Origin: an uncultured Lachnospiraceae bacterium
GTDB lineage: Bacteria > Bacillota > Clostridia > Lachnospirales > Lachnospiraceae
Direction: 5' to 3'
NCBI GenBank assembly: GCA_902767235.1
Contig: CACXGR010000222.1
Span: forward strand, 1-13,439
Length of the DNA stretch: 13,439 bases
Below the pieces are notes generated by a model. That model saw only the letters and a program-made list of their open reading frames with translations. It was not told where the DNA came from and ran no database searches. Position 1 is the first letter of the stretch; the number at the start of each line of letters is the position of its first letter. Positions 1 to 5,419 of this stretch are shown piece by piece. Both the position numbers and the translations under genes were made by a program.

Positions 1-1520
1 GTCTGGTTGTACACGATCTCGCCCCTTCTGTTCAGGATGACCGTGTGGGGCAGTATGGACGGCGATGCACCGCACAGATTATAGAGATAGTCGTCCATGG
101 AGTCGATCGCGCAGGGCAGCGTGATCGATTTTTTCTCCAGAAATTCCGGTATTTCTTCAAGCGGGTCAGAGGCGTGTATGATGAGCATGGCCGCGTCCTC
201 TTCATGGGCCTTTTGGAAATCCTGGAAGATCGGAAGCTCCTGCACGCAGGGGCCGCAATAGGTCGCCCACATGTTGATAATGACAACCTTTCCCCGCTGA
301 TCCGCCAGATGGAAGGTCGAGCCGTCGATCAGCTCAGCGCTGAAGTCCGCCAGCTGCTCTCCGATCGCGGTGCCGACCGGCGCAGTGCTCGCATAGGCGT
401 CACCTGCGTCTGCCGTCTGCTGGTCCGGTGCCTGCGCGCCGGCCTTCCGGACAGAAGGATCCAGGAAGTTAAACCACACAAGGGCAAAACATAGTACAGC
501 GAGGGCTGCGCCCCGGGCGATCCGGCCATATTTGGACCGCTTTTCTGCAGAATCGGGTTTGTAATCGGCGCATCCGCAGGCGGGCGCGATGATCGTGTGC
601 GTGCCGCACTTCAGGGACAGCGCGTTCTGGCTGCAGGAAGACATGCATCTCGCGCAGTTGATGCACTCATGGTCGCCCACGTACCGGACGTCCATCCGAC
701 AGTTGCGGACGCATGCGCCGCAGGAATTGCAGCGGTTTTCATCGACCTTCACGCTGACCAGCGCCAGCTTGTTGAATATGCCGTAGATGGCGCCCATCGG
801 GCAGATAAAACGGCAGAAAGAGCGGTAGCAGAAAACGCATGATAGGCCGATGATCAGCATGATCACAAATTTGCGCGTGAACAGGATCTTCAGCATGGCA
901 AAATAGCTTGCGTTGCCCGGATTCGACAAAAGGCCGATGGCTCCCTCGAAAGTGCCGGCCGGGCAGATGTATTTGCAGAAGCCCGGCACTGCCAGGTCGT
1001 GCCGGATCCCGTACCACATAGGGATCGCGACGGCAAAGACCGCCAGGATCACATATTTGAGATAAGAAAGCGCCCTCGTGACGCGGCTCTTTCTGATCTT
1101 CGGTGTAGGGATCTTATGAAGGAGCTCCTGAATGAGTCCCAGCGGACAGAGCCAGCCGCAGATGGTCCTTCCGAGGGAGAGCCCGAAGATCATGATGATC
1201 CCCAGCACATACCAGCCGGCGCGGTGGCCGGAGTAGGCGAGCGCATTCTGGATCGATCCCAGAGGACAGGCTCCGACAGCCCCCGGGCAGGAATAGCAGT
1301 TAAAGCCCGGGACGCAGACAGCTTTTGTCTTTCCCTGATAGATCTCTCCGTCGATGAATCCCCTCAGGTGCGCGTTATATAAAAGCGCGCTGTAAAGCTG
1401 GATCAGTTTCCTCTTGGAGGGACGGAGGTTTTCCCGCCATGTCCCTGTATTTACGTTTGTATTTGTATTATCCAAGGCCGACACACTCCGTACATATTCT
1501 GATTGCTTTGACGAGGACAT
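1..1520 (-). CDS. 4Fe-4S membrane protein fused to TlpA-like thioredoxin domain (partial, 3' end outside window)
   Basis: No stop codon occurs over 506 codons, and the C-terminus lies beyond position 1. From ATG 1520, residues ~70-240 are a polytopic NapH-like region with cysteine clusters CYSCPGAVGACP (75-86), CGWLCP (121-126), CKYICP (182-187) and CYRSFCRFICP (231-241). Two ferredoxin-type clusters follow, CNSCGACVRNC (264-274) and CINCARCMSSC (286-296). A transmembrane helix (~336-353) and a linker lead to a thioredoxin/TlpA fold with CGPC at 422-425. It probably carries electrons through the membrane to a dithiol domain outside the cytoplasm; this is inferred from domain order. The ATG overlaps the upstream gene by about 53 bases and has no clear Shine-Dalgarno site, so translational coupling is likely. 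GTG 1484 or TTG 1475 are alternative starts. The family assignment is firm and the physiological substrate is unknown. Confidence 0.9.
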   Translation of the reverse strand, partial: MSSSKQSEYVRSVSALDNTNTNVNTGTWRENLRPSKRKLIQLYSALLYNAHLRGFIDGEIYQGKTKAVCVPGFNCYSCPGAVGACPLGSIQNALAYSGHRAGWYVLGIIMIFGLSLGRTICGWLCPLGLIQELLHKIPTPKIRKSRVTRALSYLKYVILAVFAVAIPMWYGIRHDLAVPGFCKYICPAGTFEGAIGLLSNPGNASYFAMLKILFTRKFVIMLIIGLSCVFCYRSFCRFICPMGAIYGIFNKLALVSVKVDENRCNSCGACVRNCRMDVRYVGDHECINCARCMSSCSQNALSLKCGTHTIIAPACGCADYKPDSAEKRSKYGRIARGAALAVLCFALVWFNFLDPSVRKAGAQAPDQQTADAGDAYASTAPVGTAIGEQLADFSAELIDGSTFHLADQRGKVVIINMWATYCGPCVQELPIFQDFQKAHEEDAAMLIIHASDPLEEIPEFLEKKSITLPCAIDSMDDYLYNLCGASPSILPHTVILNRRGEIVYNQ

Positions 1521-2277
1521 CTTTCATGCTGCCATTGAAGATTCCCATGACAATAAACAGGATCGCGGCAGCCATCAGGATGCGCCGCATGAGGACCCGT
1601 CTCTTTGCCGTCTCTGGTGCCGTATTGTAAATTCTCCCGTCTGCCTTGACTGCCTCCGGGTCTTTGACGATGCCTGCCTCTTTCTCTGTTTTGACTCTGG
1701 ACTGCGCGGCTTCTGACTCGCGCTGCATACTCTTTCCCTGCAGAACAGTCGAAGCGGTCAGACACGCCAGGCCGGCGATCGCCCAGGGCGCTGCAAAGCG
1801 GACCAGTGCGATCAGGCTCCGGTCCAGCCCTTCCGGGTCGGTCTGCGAAAAGTGCGCGCCATTTGTCACATAGAGCAGGATCGGGATCATACATACGGCA
1901 AAGCCGACCCAGCCTGCGATCTGCAGCTTTTTCTGAAGCGCTCTCTCCTTCGCCATCTCTTCTGAAGGTTCCGCGACGCGGGCGCAGATGAGGTTTCTGG
2001 CGAGTTCCGCGTCCTGCACGGGCTTTTCCGCCTCCTCGTCCTTTATGCCTTTCACCGCGCCGATCATTGTCATGACCGCGGATGCGCAGATGAAAGGAAG
2101 GACCACCAAAAGAGCCTGTCCCGCTTTTTCCCTGGTGTAGATCCAGTCTGATGGATGCCCGGCGGCCTGCCATGCACTTCCTTCTATAAAAGTCCACACC
2201 GTGAGTACAGACAGCACTGCCGCGATCAGAACGCACAGCAGCGCTTGAATGATCAAAAACATTCTGTTTTTTGACAT
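1468..2277 (-). CDS. Membrane protein with C-terminal CD1871A-type CXXC motif
   Basis: This is a 269-residue membrane protein. The start is fixed by AAGGAG seven bases before ATG 2277. Hydrophobic segments lie at ~7-30, ~52-72, ~121-138, ~157-177 and ~232-248, separated by charged loops. The C-terminus, GSMKDVLVKAIRICTECVGLG, matches what I recall of the short CD1871A family, whose signature is a CXXC (here CTEC) followed by a GLG end. Those proteins are usually very small, so here the motif sits on a much larger membrane protein. The gene is first in an operon with the 4Fe-4S/thioredoxin gene and overlaps it, so the CXXC may exchange electrons or disulfides with that partner (inference). The N-terminal part is not a family I recognise. 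A good promoter lies at 2331-2359. Confidence 0.85.
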   Translation of the reverse strand: MSKNRMFLIIQALLCVLIAAVLSVLTVWTFIEGSAWQAAGHPSDWIYTREKAGQALLVVLPFICASAVMTMIGAVKGIKDEEAEKPVQDAELARNLICARVAEPSEEMAKERALQKKLQIAGWVGFAVCMIPILLYVTNGAHFSQTDPEGLDRSLIALVRFAAPWAIAGLACLTASTVLQGKSMQRESEAAQSRVKTEKEAGIVKDPEAVKADGRIYNTAPETAKRRVLMRRILMAAAILFIVMGIFNGSMKDVLVKAIRICTECVGLG

Positions 2278-2330
2278 ATTTCTGCTCCTTAGTCATGCCT
2301 GCTTACTCGTATTAGTGTACTGATGATTAT

Positions 2331-2359
2331 ATTATAAAGATGCACTATTTTACTGTAAA
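2331..2359 (-). promoter_or_regulatory. Sigma-A-like promoter for the CXXC/4Fe-4S operon
   Basis: On the minus strand TTTACA (2359-2354) and TATAAT (2336-2331) are separated by exactly 17 bases. The -10 box is a perfect consensus and lies about 55 bases before the ATG at 2277. Two perfect 12-bp direct repeats lie just upstream of the -35 box, at 2380-2404. Confidence 0.75.
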
Positions 2360-2379
2360 GAATCAGGGTTCTGCTGATG

Positions 2380-2404
2380 GTGTCTTGATACTGTGTCTTG
2401 ATAC
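2380..2404. repeat. Perfect 12-bp tandem direct repeat upstream of the operon promoter
   Basis: GTGTCTTGATAC occurs at 2380-2391 and again at 2393-2404, separated by one base (period 13). The pair ends 21 bases upstream of the -35 box of the minus-strand promoter, where an activator could bind. Next to it is an imperfect inverted repeat, ATACCTC T GAGGTCAT (2401-2416), and a tandem TTGTCCACAC/TTGTCCACAA (2417-2436). No regulator gene is visible nearby. Confidence 0.5.
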
Positions 2405-2463
2405 CTCTGAGGTCATTTGTCCACACTTGTCCACAAACCACCCCAAAGGTCATTTTATGCGAA

Positions 2464-2520
2464 GCAATTCATCCCAGCCACCTTAGAGGATGGGGGAATT
2501 CTTGCTATAATATGTTAAAT
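2464..2520 (+). repeat. Dispersed ~57-bp repeat, copy A, containing a -10 box
   Basis: This stretch aligns with 5069-5125 over almost its whole length. Both share GCAATTCAT, CCACCTTAGAGGATG and TATGTTAAA, with a few substitutions and two short gaps. Copy A holds a perfect TATAAT at 2506-2511, about 40 bases before the flavin reductase start, with a weak -35 (TTAGAG, 2483-2488) at 17-base spacing. The sequence can fold weakly (GCAA/TTGC, TTC/GAA, ATCC/GGAT with bulges). It could be the end of an IS200/IS605-like element or a mobile promoter-bearing repeat. I cannot decide which. Confidence 0.55.
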
Positions 2521-2551
2521 CAGGATATTCATATTCAGACAGGAGGAAGAA

Positions 2552-3025
2552 ATGAAACTTACGACCGATATTTTTTCTCAGTTCGATCAAGTGTGGGCAC
2601 TGGTTACCGCAGGCACCCCCGACAACTTCAACACCATGACCATAAGCTGGGGCGGTCTGGGCACCATCTGGGGCAAGCCGGTTGCCACGGTTTACATCAG
2701 GACATCCAGATATACCCACGAATTCGTCGACGCCAATGATTACTTTACCATCAGCTTCTACCCTGAGGAGTACAAAAAAGTACTGGGCATTCTGGGCTCC
2801 AGATCCGGCAGGGATATGGACAAGATGCACGACTCCGGGCTGACCCCCAGATTCCTCGACAAAGGCATCACCTTTGAGGAAGCCAAGTATACGCTCGTCT
2901 GCAGGAAGCTCTTCAAGCAGCAGCTTTCCGTCGAAAATATTCCCAAGGATGTGGTCGCCGCTTACTACGAGAAAGACGCGCCGCACGATATGTATATTGC
3001 GGAGGTAATTGAGATCCACACTTGA
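2552..3025 (+). CDS. Flavin reductase-like FMN-binding split-barrel protein
   Basis: This is a 157-residue protein with AGGAGGAAGAA directly before ATG 2552. The N-terminal part, NFNTMTISWGGLGTIWGKP (residues ~25-43), followed by a V-Y-I-R-x-S-R-Y-T strand and a F-x-I-S-F-Y strand, is typical of the flavin reductase / FMN-binding split-barrel family of anaerobes, as is the GSRSGRDMDK segment. Members bind FMN and either reduce flavins or act as small electron carriers. The length is normal for the short form. It is probably cytoplasmic. It precedes ogt on the same strand with a 68-base gap and may be cotranscribed. The family is confident; the donor and acceptor are not known. Its promoter probably lies in repeat copy A. 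Confidence 0.88.
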   Translation: MKLTTDIFSQFDQVWALVTAGTPDNFNTMTISWGGLGTIWGKPVATVYIRTSRYTHEFVDANDYFTISFYPEEYKKVLGILGSRSGRDMDKMHDSGLTPRFLDKGITFEEAKYTLVCRKLFKQQLSVENIPKDVVAAYYEKDAPHDMYIAEVIEIHT

Positions 3026-3093
3026 GATAAGCAGCATAGGGATCATCTGCTTTCCAGGCCAAAAAACAGCAGCATCACGCGGGAGACCTAAAA

Positions 3094-3630
3094 ATGATCT
3101 ACACAAATGAGTATGAATCCCCTCTGGGCAATCTTTTGCTTGCCGGGGATGAACAGGGATTAACGGGACTTTGGTTCACGGAAGGCGCCAGATATATTGG
3201 GCTTGAACTGAAAAAAGAGGCCCATCGATGCGAAACGGACTATTTTGATCAGACGAAAAAATGGCTGGATATTTATTTTACGGGCCGCGATCCCGGCTTT
3301 TTCCCGCGAATCCATTTGACAGGCTCGGATTTCCGCAATCGCGTCGGAGAGATCATGTGCGAGATCCCGTTTGGAAAAACAGTCACGTACGGGTGGATCG
3401 CCGACCGGATCGCAAAAGAGCGCGGGCTCGAGAGGATGTCCGCACAGGCGGTTGGCGGCGCGGTCGGTCATAATCCGATCTGCATCATCGTGCCCTGCCA
3501 CCGGGTGATTGGATCAAATGGGAGCCTGACCGGATATGGAGGCGGAATTCTGCGGAAGAAAGCCCTTCTGGAGCTGGAGGGCAATGATATGAGCCAATTT
3601 ACGATCCCAGCAAAGGGCACAGCGCTTTAA
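3094..3630 (+). CDS. ogt: Methylated-DNA--protein-cysteine S-methyltransferase (Ogt type)
   Basis: This 178-residue suicide repair protein transfers alkyl groups from O6-alkylguanine in DNA to its own cysteine. The active-site motif IVPCHRVIG is present with the acceptor Cys135. It is preceded by AVGGAVGHNP (119-128) and the DNA-binding helix region TVTYGWIADRIA (96-107), and followed by LTGYGGGILRKKALLELE. The N-terminal ~80 residues form the usual short domain that opens with an SPLG motif. The start ATG 3094 has a GGGAG site about nine bases upstream. The stop codon overlaps by four bases the end of the degraded MATE gene on the opposite strand. All residues I would check are present, so it is probably functional. 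Confidence 0.95.
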   Translation: MIYTNEYESPLGNLLLAGDEQGLTGLWFTEGARYIGLELKKEAHRCETDYFDQTKKWLDIYFTGRDPGFFPRIHLTGSDFRNRVGEIMCEIPFGKTVTYGWIADRIAKERGLERMSAQAVGGAVGHNPICIIVPCHRVIGSNGSLTGYGGGILRKKALLELEGNDMSQFTIPAKGTAL

Positions 3631-3980
3631 GACAAAAACGACCTCTGGGGTAGTTTGTCCCCCAGACACAGCACAATGGCGTTGCCAATGCTGCGATGCG
3701 CGTTCTCCTTATTCCCCTGCCCCAAAGAGATCGAGACGAAGGCACAGGCGCCGTCTCCGATCATTACGGCGATGGCCAGTGCGACCACTGTCAGCGGAAA
3801 GACGACTGTGTTGGCCGCGTTCCCATAGGATCCCAGATAGTCGGCGTTGGCTATAAAGATCTGATCGACGATGTTGTAAAGCGCCGCTACGACCAGAGAG
3901 ATGATGCAGGGGACGGAATACTTCCGCATCAGGATTCCGATGCTCTCCTGTTCCAAAAAAGCGTTTGATTTTTGTTCCAT
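3627..3980 (-). pseudogene. MATE-family efflux transporter, truncated to N-terminal ~106 residues
   Basis: From ATG 3980, with AAGGAG upstream, the reading frame gives an excellent MATE N-terminus: LMRKYSVPCIISLVVAALYN, then IVDQIFIANADYLGSYGNAA and VMIGDGACAFVSISLGQG. Family members are about 450 residues long with 12 helices. Homology stops after NAIVLCL (residue ~106), and the frame ends 11 residues later in unrelated sequence. That tail coincides with an imperfect palindrome at 3631-3659. About three quarters of the gene is gone, and ogt lies at the break. A terminator-like hairpin at 4031-4068 sits just upstream, leaving no obvious promoter. A deletion or repeat-mediated rearrangement is the likely cause. 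Confidence 0.85.
3631..3659. repeat. Imperfect palindrome at the MATE truncation point
   Basis: GACAAA at 3631-3636 pairs with TTTGTC at 3654-3659. Inner CGACC (3639-3643) can pair with GGTAG (3649-3653) with one mismatch. It contains a GACCTC core similar to the one on the minus strand at 2408-2420 and at 13344-13356. It could serve as a weak terminator for ogt, though no U-tract follows, or it could be a dispersed palindromic repeat. Confidence 0.45.
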
Positions 3981-4030
3981 AGGATGCTCCTTTCCTTTTG
4001 CCCCGGGGGCTTTCCATCAAGAAATCAAAT

Positions 4031-4068
4031 AAGCCCCGCGCTGTACGTATCGTATCGGCGCGGGGCTT
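4031..4068. terminator. GC-rich terminator-like hairpin
   Basis: AAGCCCCGCGC (4031-4041) and GCGCGGGGCTT (4058-4068) form a perfect 11-bp stem with a 16-base loop. A moderately T-rich tract follows on either strand. It lies between the MATE remnant and the stronger lipoprotein terminator, so its original gene is unclear. Confidence 0.6.
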
Positions 4069-4088
4069 GTATCGTTTCTTAACCTATA

Positions 4089-4133
4089 TAAAAAAGTGTG
4101 CGGCGAAGTTGGATTTACGCTTTCGCCACACAC
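4089..4133 (-). terminator. Rho-independent terminator of the lipoprotein gene
   Basis: Read on the minus strand, GTGTGTGGCGAA (4133-4122) pairs with TTCGCCGCACAC (4107-4096) over 12 bp with one G-U wobble. Six Ts follow immediately (4095-4090). It lies about 80 bases after the lipoprotein stop codon and is the clearest intrinsic terminator in the window. Confidence 0.85.
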
Positions 4134-4211
4134 TGTTTTGTATTCTAATGCGGAAGGGGCCAAAAGTCAAGTGCAGCCTTATTCGACGGCCTCAACTGCT
4201 TTCGCATCCGC

Positions 4212-4634
4212 TCAGTCCGCTGTATCCGCGGTTCCCAGTTCTTCGCCCTCTTTGAGAAGCTTAAAGACCGCCACTCTGTCTTCCGCTGTCAGGTTAGCCG
4301 TCTCGCTGCTCTTCTGATATCCGGCCGGCGGCTTGAGGATATGCGCTTCGTAATTGCCGGGATCCACGTCAAATACAGCCGCCCCGGTGTTGTCGGTCTT
4401 GGCCATCATGCACTGCGTATCCGAGCAGAATTGCACCCTCACATCTGCCAGAGGCTCTTCGGTATTTGCGTCCTTGACAAAAATAACGTATCCGTCAGCC
4501 TGCGCTGCATCTGTCCGGGTTTCCGACTTAGGCTGTCCGCCCATGCTCCTGCCTCCTCCGCCGGAGCCGCCGCAGCCCGTAAGAAGCGAAGCGCTAAGGC
4601 AGATCATCATAACGATCGCAATGTACTTTCTCAT
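4212..4634 (-). CDS. Small lipoprotein with transthyretin/prealbumin-like beta domain
   Basis: This is a 140-residue secreted lipoprotein. I chose ATG 4634 because GGAGGA stands eight bases before it; a longer frame would need an upstream TTG. A signal peptide with lipobox LLTGC gives a lipidated Cys21, followed by a glycine-rich flexible linker. Residues ~48-105 form a carboxypeptidase-regulatory/SpaA-like beta-sandwich, with EEPLADVRVQFCSD, then TDNTGAAVF and YEAHILKPPAGY. The two cysteines in FCSDTQC are what I recall as typical of a Firmicutes subgroup found beside redoxin and 4Fe-4S genes; that recollection is not verified. It may therefore belong functionally with the left-hand redox operon, although degraded genes now lie between them. 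It is monocistronic, with its own terminator. Confidence 0.85.
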   Translation of the reverse strand: MRKYIAIVMMICLSASLLTGCGGSGGGGRSMGGQPKSETRTDAAQADGYVIFVKDANTEEPLADVRVQFCSDTQCMMAKTDNTGAAVFDVDPGNYEAHILKPPAGYQKSSETANLTAEDRVAVFKLLKEGEELGTADTAD

Positions 4635-4682
4635 AACGAATGTCCTCCTCGACAATGCTTGTTTAACCGTATCCGTATTACC

Positions 4683-4892
4683 TCACGAATATCTTGTTTT
4701 GCTCCTGCCTGCTGCCACATAGCCGCTCGTCTCCTCGACGCCGCTGTTATAGATTGCTCCGGAGATGCTGGGGAAAAAGTCGAAAAGTCCGTGTACAATC
4801 GCGCAGGCCTAGATATTGCGGGTCTTCCAGTACAGCAAAAGGAGCGCCAATCCGAAGATCGCGCATGCGGCGATCAACATTTTCTTTGCTAG
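4683..4892 (-). pseudogene. CPBP-family intramembrane protease fragment with in-frame stop
   Basis: On the minus strand, a frame opening near 4892 (ATG 4880) gives MLIAACAIFGLALLLLYWKT, then RNI and a TAG (4811-4809). The same frame continues ACAIVHGLFRLFPSISGAIY and NSGVEETSGYVAA. This reads like the C-terminal conserved block of CPBP (Abi/CAAX-like) membrane proteases, where YWKTRNIW-x-C-x-x-VHG is common. The stop would replace a tryptophan by a one-base change (TGG to TAG). Only ~68 codons of a normally 200-300 residue protein remain, and a stop precedes the fragment. It is a decayed gene. The family call rests on my recognition of this block. Confidence 0.6.
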
Positions 4893-5183
4893 CACATTTT
4901 AATGCTTATAATTCTTCATAACCTGGCCTCCATGATTCTGTTCCTGCATAATGCACCCATTCATAATGGCAATGGGGCAGCTTGTTTAAGGATCGGTTCT
5001 ACATATTTTACCCTACCATACTTATGTCCTTTTTTCCATTTTTAAAAGGGAGCCCGCCACTGACAAATGCAATTCATTCCACCACCTTAGAGGATGAGGG
5101 TATTCCTGCTGCTATATGTTAAAATGTATCATCCTCCACAGTTAACGTGTATAGGTTAATCAGCCGCATGTAAGACGTGACCG
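4893..5183. other. Intergenic stretch, mostly featureless
   Basis: Between the CPBP remnant and the ribosome binding site of the small ORF at 5198 I see no gene and no RNA gene. The only recognisable element is repeat copy B (5069-5125). An A/T-rich patch at 5030-5048 has no convincing promoter pairing. Confidence 0.5.
5069..5125 (+). repeat. Dispersed ~57-bp repeat, copy B
   Basis: It is the partner of 2464-2520. The conserved centre CCACCTTAGAGGATG is identical, and GCAATTCAT and TATGTTAAA flank it at matching positions. Copy B has TATATG (5113-5118) where copy A has the consensus TATAAT. As with copy A, it lies directly upstream of a plus-strand start with a good ribosome binding site (5198). 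Confidence 0.55.
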
Positions 5184-5197
5184 AAAGGAGTGATCGT

Positions 5198-5419
5198 ATG
5201 GCAAAGGGAAATACAGCAGCCGCAGACCCGCTGCCAATATTCAGGTATGACGGCCGACGAGATTTTGGCCAAACTGACGTTGTTTTGGTCCGGTCGTTTT
5301 TTCGATTGTTAGCCTCCGTTATTATATTTATAATAATAGCAGACAGATCTGTTCATATCGCGTTTGAGAAAGGAGAACTCCTATGGCATATACGGCTTTG
5401 GAAGAAATGCGGCAGGTAA
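5198..5419 (+). CDS. Possible small membrane-associated ORF upstream of the HD-RyR gene
   Basis: ATG 5198 has AAAGGAG seven bases upstream, the same spacing as the next gene. The frame encodes 73 residues. A polar N-terminus containing YDGRRDFGQTDVVLVRSFFR leads to a short hydrophobic run, LLASVIIFIIIA, that could be a membrane anchor. I recognise no family. The frame overlaps the start of the HD-RyR gene by 37 bases and runs across that gene's probable promoter (5306-5334). This argues against it, or suggests a leader-type ORF whose translation is coupled. The good ribosome binding site is the main evidence in favour. Confidence 0.4.
   Translation: MAKGNTAAADPLPIFRYDGRRDFGQTDVVLVRSFFRLLASVIIFIIIADRSVHIAFEKGELLWHIRLWKKCGR
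5306..5334 (+). promoter_or_regulatory. Sigma-A-like promoter for the HD-RyR/TIR operon
   Basis: TTGTTA (5306-5311) and a perfect TATAAT (5329-5334) are separated by 17 bases, in a local A/T-rich patch. The predicted RNA start near 5341 leaves a leader of about 40 bases before the ribosome binding site (AAAGGAG, 5369-5375) and ATG 5383. Confidence 0.7.

Noticed and set aside
1451..2296. 281-codon minus-strand frame overlapping the CXXC membrane protein
   Set aside because: It is the neighbouring frame of the real gene and its translation is rich in Arg and Gly with no membrane segments. The AAGGAG site fits ATG 2277 and not 2296.
2380..2455. Possible CRISPR-like array from clustered short repeats
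   Set aside because: The repeats are 10-12 bases with 0-1 base between them and only two copies each; there are no spacers and no cas genes.
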